64,000 nucleotides of DNA from Chamaecyparis obtusa. Lineage: Eukaryota; Streptophyta; Pinopsida; Cupressales; Cupressaceae. The position numbers were made by a program, and so were the translations under genes. Below, piece by piece: positions 11,485 through 22,228 of the stretch (its first letter is position 1; each line of letters starts with the position of its first letter). The DNA lies in NCBI GenBank assembly GCA_027943335.1, contig BSBK01006350.1:124001-188000 (forward strand), read 5' to 3'. The notes beneath the pieces are model-generated. The model did no database searches, was not told the DNA's origin, and was given only the letters and a program-made list of their open reading frames with translations.

Positions 11485-14025
11485 ATGCTTGATTCCTCCT
11501 CTTCTATAACCATGAATCTTGACTATCTTGTTAAGGAACCTCTCTTAAGAATAGACGATCTTGAGCTCATTGACATATTCGAAAAGTGTTGTTCTTCCAA
11601 AATTTTCATGAGTGATGAATTTATAGCAAAAATAAAAGAAAAGATGATTAAATCAGATGCCTTTGCTAGAATCATAAACATGATCATATCACGATCTTCT
11701 TCTTCCAAACATTCATCATCATCTAAATCTTCTCATTCTTCTTCACCTTCCAAGTCTTATCATGACTCTTCCAGACATCATTCTCATTCTTCATCTTCTA
11801 AGTCTTATCATGATTCTTCTAAACACTATTCACATTCTTCATCTTCCAAGTCTTATCATGACTCTTCTAAACATTATTCAAATTCCTCATTATCCAAGTA
11901 TTCTTCTTCCACTAAGTCTTCACCTTCCCCTTCTTCACAATCTCATTCTTCTTCTACTTCTCCTAAGAGTCTTACTTCTCTTCAGAAGACATACCATAAA
12001 GAGCAACGTGATAGTCCTTGTGATGTCTCTTCCACAAAGAGTGACACACCCACCTATGATGACTATGATGACTATGATGATGGACAATTTAGCCATACCT
12101 ATGATGCTTCTATTCCTAAGAGTCCTCCTCGTCATGTGCTTAGGCTTACTAAAGGGTCATCTTATTGGGTAGATTGTGATGGGGATCCATATGATTCTGA
12201 TTTTGAGAGGAATTATGATATTTGTTGTGAACAATATGATACATCTACTTCTATTGAGGAAGAGAAAGCTTTTCCTGCTGATTATAAACGAAGATACTAT
12301 GAGCATGTCTTGTCTAAAAACTCTCATGCTAAAAATAAAGATTACACTCTCCAGCAAGATCATGTTAATGCTGAACTTTTGTCTTGTGATGGTCCCCTTC
12401 CATCCTCTACTTCCTCCAATATCCACACATCTCCTAAAGCTCCTAAGTCTTCCAAATCTTTCACAAAGCCTTCAAGGAGCCTTAAGAGCACAAATCCTTC
12501 ATCCAACAAAGATCCTAAGACTTTCCATGCAGTTCCCTATAGTTATCCTCAAGGGCCACCTCTTAAAGATACTCAAGATAACCTTCACTTGGCTACAAAT
12601 ACTTTCAATAATGCTAAACCTAAAGATCCTAAGCCTTTATGCGCTATAATGCCTACTTCAGCTAGTCCTTCGCCATCTCTTCCAAAGTCTTCCATACAAA
12701 TCCAACCTACTTCCTTGTCCTTAGAAGTGGCTTCATGTCAAGAAGACTCTAAAAATGATAAAGAAAAGAACATAAAGAAAGATCAAGATCAAGAACCCTC
12801 CATGTCATCCAATCCTTTTCATGATGTCTCTTCTCCATTGCATGGTTCTTTTGATCCTCTACGCTCTTCCACATTCATTCCACCATCTCCTAAGCAAGAT
12901 CAAGCTACTACTTACACTATTGAGCTTATTGATAATCAAAATAACCTTACCACACTTGCACTTTCCAAAGATGATACTTCCATTAAGGTTATTAAAAATG
13001 GTGTTGTTACTTCTGATGTTAAGCCTATTGAAAATCAAAAGAAAAATGATGCACTTATGCTATCCAAAGCAACTTGTCAAGATCAAAGTCTTCCATCTTC
13101 TTGTTCTACCACTCCATGTTCACTTCCACTTTCTGCTCTTCCTAAATCTTTGCAAGCTACGAATGATCCTATCAAAGAAATTGCTCCTATTCAAGATGTG
13201 CATGATCCTATTGAAAATCCTAGTGCTCACTCTAAAGATGCTGATATCCTTGATTGTGATATAGATGCTGATGAACTTATTGATTATCCTTTTGCATCTT
13301 CCAATTCCATCCTTGGACCTCCACCAATACTAAGGACTTCACGTCTTCCTTCCAGTTTGGGTCCTTATGTCCCTTCACTTTCCCCTCCTAATTTTTCTAA
13401 TTCATCATCCATTTTGGGTCCTTACGTCCCTCCATCTCCTATCTTTCCTCAAGATCAACATAGATACATACCCTTGAATCATTTTCATCCACCCACCCAT
13501 CTAAACCAGTCGTATCATCCTTCTTCTTCCACAAGTCCCAAGTCTTTTGGAAGTAAATTGAATGCTCAATACAAGAAAAAGAAGCAATATAAGAATCCAT
13601 CAAAAAAAGAAGATCACCATGTCCCCTTTAATCGACATGGATATATAAAGTCAAAAGAGATATCTAAGAAGAAAACTACAAGACAAGTATGGGTTCCAAA
13701 ACCCATCATTGAAGATATTCTCTCTAAATTATCAAAAGGAAATGAAAAGCCTAAGGCTATATGGATTCCAAAGTCTCTCTTGAAAGAGTCTTATGTTGAG
13801 CAAAAAGTGAAGTTGACATTCAAGCTTCCAAAGGCTTCCACTTCATCTTTTTCCAAAAATATTCTTCCATTCCATGTGCCTAAACCGCAACCTCTGCTAA
13901 ACATTTGCCATATTCCTTCTCGTATTCCTCCATTCACATTTGAGAATTATAACAAGTACATCAATCCTCTTTTCGAAGAGTCACATAGCAATAATGAACC
14001 AGAATATGGTTTGCATTTGGACTAG
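11485..14025 (+). CDS. Serine-rich 846-residue protein of element C, unknown function
   Basis: An uninterrupted frame of 847 codons including the stop. I start at the first in-frame ATG (11485); a second lies at 11512. The open frame reaches back to 11209 without an ATG. Residues 1-70 are a compact, probably helical domain (LVKEPLLRIDDLELIDIFEKC...KIKEKMIKSDAFARIINMI). Residues about 72-160 are a Ser/His tract with three near-copies of KSYHDSSKHYSHSSSS. An acidic DDYDDYDD stretch follows, then a long Pro/Ser-rich disordered middle. The C-terminal 150 residues are basic (KKKKQYKNPSKK) and carry two related WVPK/WIPK motifs (RQVWVPKPIIEDIL, KAIWIPKSLLKE). There is no zinc knuckle, protease or RT motif. 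Being the only ORF of a recently moved element, it may be a Gag-like or RNA-binding protein acting in cis. That is inference; a divergent nucleocapsid is the main alternative. Confidence 0.75.
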   Translation: MLDSSSSITMNLDYLVKEPLLRIDDLELIDIFEKCCSSKIFMSDEFIAKIKEKMIKSDAFARIINMIISRSSSSKHSSSSKSSHSSSPSKSYHDSSRHHSHSSSSKSYHDSSKHYSHSSSSKSYHDSSKHYSNSSLSKYSSSTKSSPSPSSQSHSSSTSPKSLTSLQKTYHKEQRDSPCDVSSTKSDTPTYDDYDDYDDGQFSHTYDASIPKSPPRHVLRLTKGSSYWVDCDGDPYDSDFERNYDICCEQYDTSTSIEEEKAFPADYKRRYYEHVLSKNSHAKNKDYTLQQDHVNAELLSCDGPLPSSTSSNIHTSPKAPKSSKSFTKPSRSLKSTNPSSNKDPKTFHAVPYSYPQGPPLKDTQDNLHLATNTFNNAKPKDPKPLCAIMPTSASPSPSLPKSSIQIQPTSLSLEVASCQEDSKNDKEKNIKKDQDQEPSMSSNPFHDVSSPLHGSFDPLRSSTFIPPSPKQDQATTYTIELIDNQNNLTTLALSKDDTSIKVIKNGVVTSDVKPIENQKKNDALMLSKATCQDQSLPSSCSTTPCSLPLSALPKSLQATNDPIKEIAPIQDVHDPIENPSAHSKDADILDCDIDADELIDYPFASSNSILGPPPILRTSRLPSSLGPYVPSLSPPNFSNSSSILGPYVPPSPIFPQDQHRYIPLNHFHPPTHLNQSYHPSSSTSPKSFGSKLNAQYKKKKQYKNPSKKEDHHVPFNRHGYIKSKEISKKKTTRQVWVPKPIIEDILSKLSKGNEKPKAIWIPKSLLKESYVEQKVKLTFKLPKASTSSFSKNILPFHVPKPQPLLNICHIPSRIPPFTFENYNKYINPLFEESHSNNEPEYGLHLD

Positions 14026-16959
14026 AATATGGTTTACGTTTCCTCCATTTTTCCCGCCACCCTTCAAGGTGTGTGTGTCGATGTTGATCTTGCCTTTCTT
14101 TCCATCTACCTTTTCACATTCCTTCCATTCATTATCCTTCTACCTTCTCTCATTTTTTTTTCCTCATTTGCCTATTCCTCATGCGTCTTCCTTTCCCCTT
14201 CAGCATCTTTGAGCATATCATTTTGAATCATTGACATATCATGGTTTATCCTTTCAAGGAGCATTATCCTAAAAGCTTGCTTTCTTCCAAAAAATTATAA
14301 AATTCAAAAAAATGGAAAAATTTAAAAAATAGCAAAAAATTAAAAAAAAATAAAATTGAAAATGTGCCATGGTGAAAGCCTGGAAACAGGCACCTTGGTA
14401 GCAAAAGTAAAGAGAAATAAATTCGTCCTATGGTGAAAACCACTCTCTTGTGGTGCCTTGGATAAGTACCATGATGAAAACCTGGCAATCAGGCATCATG
14501 TGTAGTTCTTCTACATATTTCATCCATTTCATCTTCTCTCTTTGATCTTGACAATGTTGATCTATACACGAACATTTGACTATTTTGTGAGCTATCTTAC
14601 GATGATCTTGCTTTCATTCCATTCATGCTTAGCCTTCATATTTATTTTCCTTCATTCATTCTAGCCTTTCGCTATCCTTTTTCCCCTTGGTCTTGATCTA
14701 ATAAAAAGAGTAAAACACGATGCTATGAAGCCTCTTGACATGTCTACTCCTTTGGACTGCATCCTTTCCTTCTTTTGCAGTGCACTTTTGTGACTTATCC
14801 TATGCTATCCTTTCATTGCTTGTCCAAATGCACTTTACATGACAATTTTTTTCCCTAGCTTGGGTACTCTTGAGGAGTTTGACCTTGAGGATTTCTTCCC
14901 TCCATTTGCCTTCATTCTCCTTTCCTCCATCTCAGTCACCAGCTTGCTAATCCATCTTGTCCCTCACCTTCCTAGACATTGGGAATACACAATGTGATCT
15001 TTCTTGGGAGTTTGATGCCTATTTCTGTCTGGGGGCATCCTTTGTACATATTTATTGATCTTGAAAAAATACCAAAAAAATTGATATATGATGCTGAAAA
15101 AATTCTAAAAAGCATAAAATGTCCTGAAAAAATACAAAAAAATCAAAAAATTCAAAAAATAAAAAAAATAGAAAAAGTGCCTTGGTGAAAACCTAGCAAT
15201 AGGCACCTTGGTAGCAAAAATCCAAAAAAATGAAAAAATGAAAAGAATCCAAGTGGTGAAAACCTGGAAACAGGCGCTGCTTGAGGCCTTTGCACCCCTA
15301 TTTGTTAGGATGCGTCCTCGACACTTAGCCACTTCCCATCATGCCTTGACCTTATTTGGCCTAGTCCGGAATTGGTCTTTGTCTTTGTCTAGGGGGCATG
15401 ACTGTTAGCATTGGTCTTTTAGAAACATTTGTCTCTCGGGGCATTTCACAAACAGGTGTTTTTCAACACCACCCCAAAACAGTGTTTTTCAACACTACCC
15501 TTGCGTCGAGTGTTTCTTAACACTTATCAGGTGTCTTACCCAAACAGTCTCGTATGACGCAATATTTCTCATTTGCAGATATGATACTCAGAATCTGACT
15601 CTATGACCAACACACACGCACTTAAACAATTAACTCGCTGACGATATGATGACTTTATTTTTCTTTGTGTGCTGTCTATGAGGATTTCTTTGATGAGTGG
15701 TCTCTCCCTGAGAAGTTTTCGATGATGCATAGCTAGAAGACTAAGGGCATGAGAACATGTTTTCTTTCTTTATCTGCTTGTGGGTATATTTTGTTGATCA
15801 TAACTGTCATGAGCATTTATGCTGGTCTTACTTGACCTTATGGATTGACAAGGTATTATCCTTGACTGTTTTGCGAGTGCATGCTTCTAGTTATCCTGAC
15901 TTTCATGTGTCTTGATACAAGCATAATCTTGCCATATCAAATTTAGGTGATCTCACTGCACTAGTCATCTTGACCTACATGTCTTTGATGCCTAGGAGAG
16001 ATTCCCACATCTCTATCTGATAAAGATCATATTCATATCCACATAGTTATGCTAGTGTGCATTGTATGATCTTACGACGCTACCAATAACGCTCGATGAT
16101 GATAATTAGATGTCTATAAGCGTTGTGACCTTGCAAGTCAACCACTTTCATAGTAGCTTGCATTCTTAGGTTCATCATAGTTTAGTTTTTGCATCTTGCA
16201 TATGGAGAGAGCTCTCCTTTTTAGCATTTATGGACTAGTTGGTCAACTGTGCTCATTTTCTGATTCTTCTTGATCATATCTTTCATTTCTGGTCTTTCAT
16301 ATCACATCATTTTCTATCCATTTTCGGACTCGAAATTGAAATCTGAGTCGCGTTTCCAAATTTTTTTCATTCTTCTACGCAGTTGACTGACCTTTTGAGG
16401 CATAATTTGATTTTCGGTGGAATTTCTTCCTTCCATGTCTCTCAAATTTTCTAGTCTTTCATCCACTCTATTTCTAGTCTTCTATTTCTATTCTTCTACT
16501 TCCTCACTGGGGCATGTTTTATTGCCTAATGGTTAACCTATTTGACCCTTACCTTCGATTGTGATTTCATTTTGATTTGATCAAATCTTTATCGATTTGC
16601 TGTCTCTCCTCTACCTGATTTCGATTTCAATTCCAAGGGGGCAGTACCTATGGGATTCTCATCCCCAATCGCTTGATTCTCTTGATTCAGACATCTTTTG
16701 TGAGCTTTTGCTCAAAATTTGAGATTCTTATCTCCCAGTTTTAGACATTGATTATTGCCTAGCAGCGACGGTGATAAGTTTTGTCTAAAGCTTGATTTGC
16801 ACCTAGCAGCGACGGTGTTGGTCTGAGCTTTTATTTATGTTTGTCCGGATGTGATCCCGAATCGACCTCATATCTGAGTTGTTTTGTGATCCCAAATCGA
16901 TCTCACATTGCAACTTCATTCTTTGACTACATGTGTTCCCAAATCGATCACACATTAGT
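14026..16959 (+). other. 3' non-coding part of element C
   Basis: No pol domains on either strand. It contains A-rich blocks each followed by small hairpins (see 14364-15280), pyrimidine-rich stretches, and from about 16740 a pair of CCTAGCAGCGACGGTG repeats (near 16759 and 16802) and three ...GTGATCCC(G/A)AATCGA-type repeats just before the purine tract. Confidence 0.6.
14364..15280 (+). repeat. Five GGTGAAAACC hairpin units, mostly tetraloop-like
   Basis: Units at about 14364-14399, 14425-14460, 14468-14500, 15177-15213 and 15251-15280 share (C)TTGGTGAAAACC followed by a short hairpin and often GGCACCTTGGTA. The stems differ but keep pairing: CCTG-GAAA-CAGG (14379-14390), ACCAC-TCTCTT-GTGGT (14439-14454), CCTG-GCAAT-CAGG (14481-14493), CCTA-GCAA-TAGG (15192-15203), CCTG-GAAA-CAGG (15263-15274). 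Three have GNRA-type loops, and the G-C to A-T change in the fourth is compensatory. Two groups follow A-rich tracts. This suggests selection on RNA structure, perhaps a protein-binding or packaging signal. Confidence 0.7.
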
Positions 16960-16973
16960 CAAAGAGGGGCAAA
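16960..16973 (+). other. Polypurine tract of element C
   Basis: CAAAGAGGGGCAAA directly precedes the TGTATGC start of the 3' LTR. It is the usual plus-strand primer for LTR elements. Confidence 0.85.
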
Positions 16974-18001
16974 TGTATGCACCCTAAAATGGTCACCTAG
17001 ACTTTGGGCCCCATTTATTCAATTTATCAACCCTGAATCATTTTTATCAATAATCAATATTTTCAACAATATCAATCTCTTGATCAAATCCTAATTTTGA
17101 TCATATATTGGATTTTTATCCTTGGGCTAACCATTTATCCTAAGTCTTTATTTAATTAAAAGGAATATTTCCTCCCCTTTCAATTAAATAAAAAAAGCCC
17201 CACTTTCCTCTTATCCTAAGTTGCACAAATAAAACATTATTCCTATTTTATAAAAAGGGAAAAAGCACTTTTTGTCTCACATGAGGCTCAAAAGTCAACA
17301 CTTCACTCTCATTGGAGGATACTTGTGCACATGGATTGCTCCTCTTTCAACCTCCACCGCTGATTAAGACTTTTTGCCTCTTAATCTCCATGGTCCATTT
17401 CACCTCATTTCTTATAAAAGGAGAGCTCTCTCCTCCATTTGCATATATATATCCATATTTTATGCTAATGTTATGCTGCAGGTTTTCTAGATCATTTGGA
17501 GCTCTTTAAAGACATCCTTGCATCCAAGCTTTGAAGACATTGTTGTTGCATTTCATTTAGATTGCTTTCATAGTTGCATTCATGGCATCTTAGTATAGAT
17601 TTCCTTTTATGCAATAGAATAAGCTCACATAGTCTAAATAGGAGGCATTGTAATCCATTGCTATTTCCTTTCATAGATTAGTTGCATTGTACTTTCCCTT
17701 CATAGCTTAGTTTGTATTTCCATTTTCATAGCATAGCTTGCACATTTACATTTTCATCTTAGTTGCATTGCATTGCATTTCCATTTAGATTCTTGGAGAT
17801 ATTGGCATTGTTGCCCTTGTCTTCACTTGAATCTCTCATTGTATGGTTGACTAGCAAGGTCATGAGTTTATAGCTCTAGCTGAGAGCAATTTCCAATCTT
17901 GCAACTCCATGCATAGAGAGCTATGGATCGATTTGTGAGGCCTCATCCTTGAGTAACCTTGCATGTAATGGTTCATAGAAGTGCATATTTTAGTGTGTAC
18001 A
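16974..18001 (+). repeat. 3' LTR of element C (1028 bp)
   Basis: Same length and start/end as the 5' LTR. Visible differences: CG to CA near the start, C/T in TAATTT(C/T)GATC, AATA(A/G)GAGG, and CCTT(A/G)CATG. The target copy CCTGG (18002-18006) follows. Confidence 0.95.
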
Positions 18002-18006
18002 CCTGG

Positions 18007-19918
18007 AAGATTTGATTAAGGGGGTAGGGGACCCATTAACCAATGTATAGAAAGTGGTAGAAGAAACTAATTACATAATAACTTGAACATTTCTCAACTT
18101 GAAACCAAAAGCAAGGAGCACTTTCTGAAGAAAATCCCAGTCCACTCTGTCATACGCTTTAGATAAATCCAACTTCAACATAAAATCTTCCTTCTTAGCC
18201 ATCACAAGAGAATGAATATTTTCATCTAGACAATGATGATAGAGTCTAAAATCTATCTCCCAGGCAAAAAACCATTTTGTTGCAGAGATATGATTAAGGA
18301 CAACAAAGAGAGAATTCTAGAAGTAAGCACCTTTGATATGATCTTGTAGATAGAATTGTAGAGGATAATAGGCCTAAATTGATCCATACCATATTAGGTC
18401 TAGGCCTCTTGGGAATAAGAACTAGAAAAGTCCCATTAATATCCTTCAAAAAAAAATTATCTAAAAAATTCTTTAACAGCACTAGTGATATCCTTTTCAA
18501 CAATAGCCCAATACTTTTTGAAGAAAAACATCGGGAAGCCATCAGGTCCAGGCACTTTACTCTCTTCAAAATAATTAACAGTCTTCTTAATTTCCTCATT
18601 AGAAGGGATATCCATAGAAAAACATTGTGATCCTCCTTCAAAATACCCAAAATGCTCTCCTATAGCTCCCTCTGAGCTTCCATATCTAGATCTTGATCCT
18701 TTTCGAGGAGATTAGAGAAAAAATTGTTAGCCTCTAACCTAATAGAATCCTCCTCCTCCATGACCCCATTACTATTAATAATCTTGGAAATTTTGTTGAT
18801 TTATTTATGTTTTAGAGTTTACATAAGAAAATATTTGGTATTCATATCTCCTTCTTTTAGCCAAACATTCCTAGATCTCTGTTTCCAAAAAGTCTCTGCT
18901 GTAGCTATATAATATAATATAATTTCACAAGCATCTCATTTTTAGTTTCTTTGGACACTGTATTATACCCATCTATTTGAATAATATCTTGAATCTCTTT
19001 AAGATCCTTAAGGATGTCTTTCTTGGAGGATAAAATATTCCCCATGCTATCCTTATTCCATTTCTTGTTATTATCCTTCACTTGAATTTAAGCTTCTGGG
19101 CAACTTTAAACATAGTTGTACCTTCAATCTTGACTTTCCACCATTCCCTAATATTCCTCTCCAAATTAAGGTGCACTGTCTGTATTTTTTAAAATCTAAA
19201 AGGAAACAACCTTTTTCCCATTTTTAGGATTAGAAATAAATGTGATAGGGTAATGATTTGATCCCGCTCTAATATGGGTAGTTAAAGAGAAAAAATAATA
19301 AAGAAACCAATCACTAGTAATTAGAGCTCTATCAAGTCTCCGTTGGATAAGGTCCTTACTAGTTCTTCTATTCGTCCAAGTAAACTTGACACCTTGGAGA
19401 TCCATGTCACGGAGAGCCTGATCGTTCATGAAATCCAGTATATTTTCCTAAATGGGCTAACTACCTCCTATCTTTTCATCATCCTTGATCGGAGTATTGA
19501 AGTCTCCCATTATGATCCATCCATCTTGATCAAAATTTTGTCTCACAATCTCAAGTTTTTTCCAAAAATTATATTTACTAGACTTTGTGTTAGGAGCATA
19601 AACAATAGTTAGAACCCAAGAAGTACCATCCTTGATGTGTTGAAATCTGATGCAAGCCATGTTATTTTCTTGGATCAATACTTCATGTTTTATATTGTCA
19701 CAATTCCAGTAGGTAGCAATACCCCATGAGGATCTATTAGAATCTCCTCCACTAATCTCTCCATTTCTAAATGAATTGATATTCTCAACCTTGTCCTTAG
19801 CCATATTAATCTCTTGAATTAATAAAATATCCAGTTTATTATCTCTAATCATATTTATAATTAAATCTTGCTTGTGAGGATTATTCAATCCTAGAATGTT
19901 CCAAGATATAATCTTCAT
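18007..19918 (-). pseudogene. LINE1 ORF2: APE endonuclease and start of reverse transcriptase
   Basis: Reads from 19918 downward. The start MKIISWNILGLNN is the usual N-terminus of plant L1 ORF2. The endonuclease (EEP/APE family) follows: LDILLIQE (catalytic E), WGIATYW, WVLTIVYAPN, WIIMGDFNTP (D and N), then KFTWTNRR, RRLDRALITSDW and an SNHYPI C-terminal box (the usual SDH is SNH). RT motifs 18007-18650 include GTFLVLIPKR, KLDLSKAYDRVDWDFL and NGSPTPL. The RT continues at 7982-7617 beyond element C. Stops, frameshifts and S-N-H in place of S-D-H make it inactive. In life this enzyme nicks target DNA and copies LINE RNA at the nick. Confidence 0.88.
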
Positions 19919-19992
19919 AACTTCTTGAAAGGGCCTACCTTGAGGATGGTTTTCTAGGTTCCATCTACTATATTCATGCTTTCCTCCAAGGC

Positions 19993-21972
19993 TCATTTCT
20001 TCGAGTTAGAAGATCTACCCGGTGAGGGTTGTGTTCCTCCCATATCTCCTACTATTCTCCTAGTATTTATGGATGGTAAAGGGTTATCTTTCTTTTTATT
20101 ATTAGTCCTTATGCTATCTTCTGATATGGAGTCCATATCACACTTCTCTAAGGATTTATTTACATCCTCCACTTCTCCCCACCGAGGATCTTCCAAGCCA
20201 GGGAAATAAATTTTAACCACATATAGGGAATTCTGAGATAGATCTAATAGGCATTGACCTAGAACAATACATTTCTGACCATCCTAAAACTCACTATCAT
20301 AGTCCTTTATGGTTACTAATTGAGCATCTGCATTTGGTTTCTCTAGCTACAAAATTTTAGGGATCTCCCCTTCTTCTCTCTCATCTGTAGAATGAGAATT
20401 ATCAATATTGGTGGGACAAGTCCTTATTTCCTTTCCTTTGTACTTATATAAGGTTTCCAACACCAACATATCAAATTGATTCTTAGTTATTTCTTTAGAA
20501 TAGTTAAATTTTTTATCTTCTTGAAGCCCATCTTTCATGTTTCCTTCATTATTTTTGTGCTCCCCCTTTTTGGGCTTTCTTGCTTCCTTCATAACCTTTA
20601 TTATGAGATAAATGCATATTATTATGCCCTTTCTTCTCAAAATTTTGAACAACCTAGGCATCCACTTTATCCTTTTTATAATTAGCCTTGTATGATTCTC
20701 CCTCTATAATACCTTGGGTCTTTTTGTTATCCCTTTTCTCCTCAATATTATCTACACACTGGATAGATTCTTCTTTCTTATTCCCATTGGAGAGATTAGG
20801 CTTAGAATGACTTCCCTCTATGCTACCTTGATTCTTTCCTATGGGTAACCACACCTTCTTTGGTTTTTTATGCATTTTAGGTAGCTTGGCAGGACATCTC
20901 TTTGCCTAGTGCCTTACCTTTTTGGAATGGAAAAAATAAAAGGGATAGATTAATATTTAATCTTTTGAACCCACTTTCTAGGTTAAGATTCTATTTCTAC
21001 TTCCTCTTGCCTATTTGTCTCCTAAACCACCCCAACATAGATTCATACATGAGTAAATCTTCTTCTTGAGGCTATTATTGGATCTATAGAAAGAAGCACC
21101 AACAATTCTAGTAAAAACATCTTCCACCTAGTATTCTAGTGGAAGACCTAGAAACTTAATCCATACTGGAACTTGAACCATGAGTTCATCCTAAAAAGTA
21201 AGATTAGGATACCATTTGTGTAAAGTTAGGGCATTTCTACCAATTATCCATGGACCACCATAAAGGGTATTCCTTTGATCCTCCTCATGGGAAAAAATGA
21301 AGGAGAGATAATCCTTAGACATAGCAATCACATCCACATGACCTTTCAATTGTCATTTATTATTAATAAAGGCATTAAAAACCTCAATATTTGGCCTGAT
21401 ACCAATAAATTTACCCACCAAAGAATTCTCCATTCGAGCAACATTATGATCAATAATCTAGTCATGGATAGAGATAGAAAATCTCCCCTCTGAAGAATTT
21501 GAAATATTCTTGAGAGACGATAAAGAAGACTTACCCGATGGCTTAATACCAAAGAGAGAAGACCATTTTGGTCATTCTTCTTTTGAGAAGGACCTCAGAA
21601 TGGGGTCCCCTCCTAGGTTCCCAGAACCAAGATGTGCATCAGATACTTTAGTACCATCCTCACCATCCTTAGCATCAGAGAAACCTCCAGCAACAGAGGG
21701 TCTAGTAGACTTACCCGCATTCCCTCTCAAAACCAAATTTTATTTTTGAATAGTCCTGCCCTTTGCTCACATCCTTTCCAAAGACCTTGGAATTGGGAAC
21801 CCTCCCAAGTCCCCAGAATTTAGATGTGCATTAGATTCTTTAGCAACATCTCTCTAGCCTTTGCATCACAGAATCCTCTTGCAACAAAAGGACTAGCAGC
21901 TCCACCCACACTCCCGCTCAAAACCAAATTTGAATTTTGAATAGTCCCACCTTTCACTCCTATTCTCTCCAT
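19993..21972 (-). pseudogene. LINE1 ORF1: DUF4283-type RNA-binding protein, broken
   Basis: Starts at ATG 21972 (MERIGVKGGTIQNSN...). The central domain at about 21300-21100 reads GGPWIIGRNALTLHKWYPNL, then VPVWIKFLGLPLEY, which is the DUF4283 signature of plant L1 ORF1 and LINE-like Gag proteins. A zinc knuckle follows near 20950-20880, degraded to FYFFHSKKVRH*AKRCPAK: the first two cysteines have become Phe and a stop replaces Trp. The C-terminal half is Lys/Glu-rich and ends ...GGTQPSPGRSSNSKK. The N-terminal region has a tandem duplication (21640-21960). ORF1 normally coats LINE RNA. Several stops and frameshifts are present. Confidence 0.8.
21632..21965 (-). repeat. Tandem duplication inside LINE1 ORF1
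   Basis: Two roughly 150-170-bp blocks, about 21632-21770 and 21815-21965, share GATGTGCAT(C/T)AGAT..CTTTAG, CATCACAGAA/CATCAGAGAA and CTCAAAACCAAATTT...TTTTGAATAGTCC(T/C). Both translate to an LVL(S/R)G(S/N)xGxxxxPSVA-like segment followed by a DAHLGSGNLG-like segment. Confidence 0.6.
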
Positions 21973-22228
21973 TGTGAGAATATCTTTCAAGATTTTTTTT
22001 TTTGAATTGTTTTTTATTAAGGAAAATAGGTTTTAAAGGGGCCCTGAAACCCAAATAGTTTTAAACATAATTAGAGATAAAGCAGTTAAAGTTCACCAAG
22101 AAACTACAGCCAAAGCAAAAAATAGGCTAGGCATAGGCCAACCGTAAAACAAATAGTAAAAGCCAAGAAATAGTGCTAGAAATAGAAAGCAAAAAACCAG
22201 GCCAGGCCCAAAAAACTAGGGGAGCAGC

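Larger units (their letters stand above)
7983..18001 (+). mobile_element. Element C: young non-autonomous LTR retrotransposon, 10.0 kb
   Basis: A complete insertion: 5' LTR 7983-9010, primer-binding site 9015-9032, long leader, one large ORF 11485-14025, long 3' non-coding part, purine tract AAAGAGGGGCAAA (16961-16973), 3' LTR 16974-18001 and a CCTGG target duplication. By eye the two 1028-bp LTRs differ at about four positions and have no length change, so insertion was recent and the ends were made by functional enzymes. There is no protease, RT, RNase H or integrase, so those must have come from another element, most likely a Ty3/gypsy relative judging from the primer site. It fits the LARD class (large retrotransposon derivative). 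Orientation follows the ORF, primer site and purine tract. Confidence 0.92.
18002..21990 (-). mobile_element. LINE1 (L1-type), proximal part, split by element C
   Basis: It holds ORF1 (19993-21972) and ORF2 (from 19918) in L1 order on the minus strand, with the rest at 7617-7982. The 5' end lies at or beyond 21990, where the poly-T (tail) of LINE2 begins. LINE2 therefore lies against, or is inserted into, LINE1's 5' untranslated region. Confidence 0.88.

Noticed and set aside
11762..13264. Leu/Ile/Met-rich frames overlapping the element C ORF as membrane proteins
   Set aside because: They are shifted-frame readings of TCT/CTT/CAT-rich codons of the serine-rich ORF.
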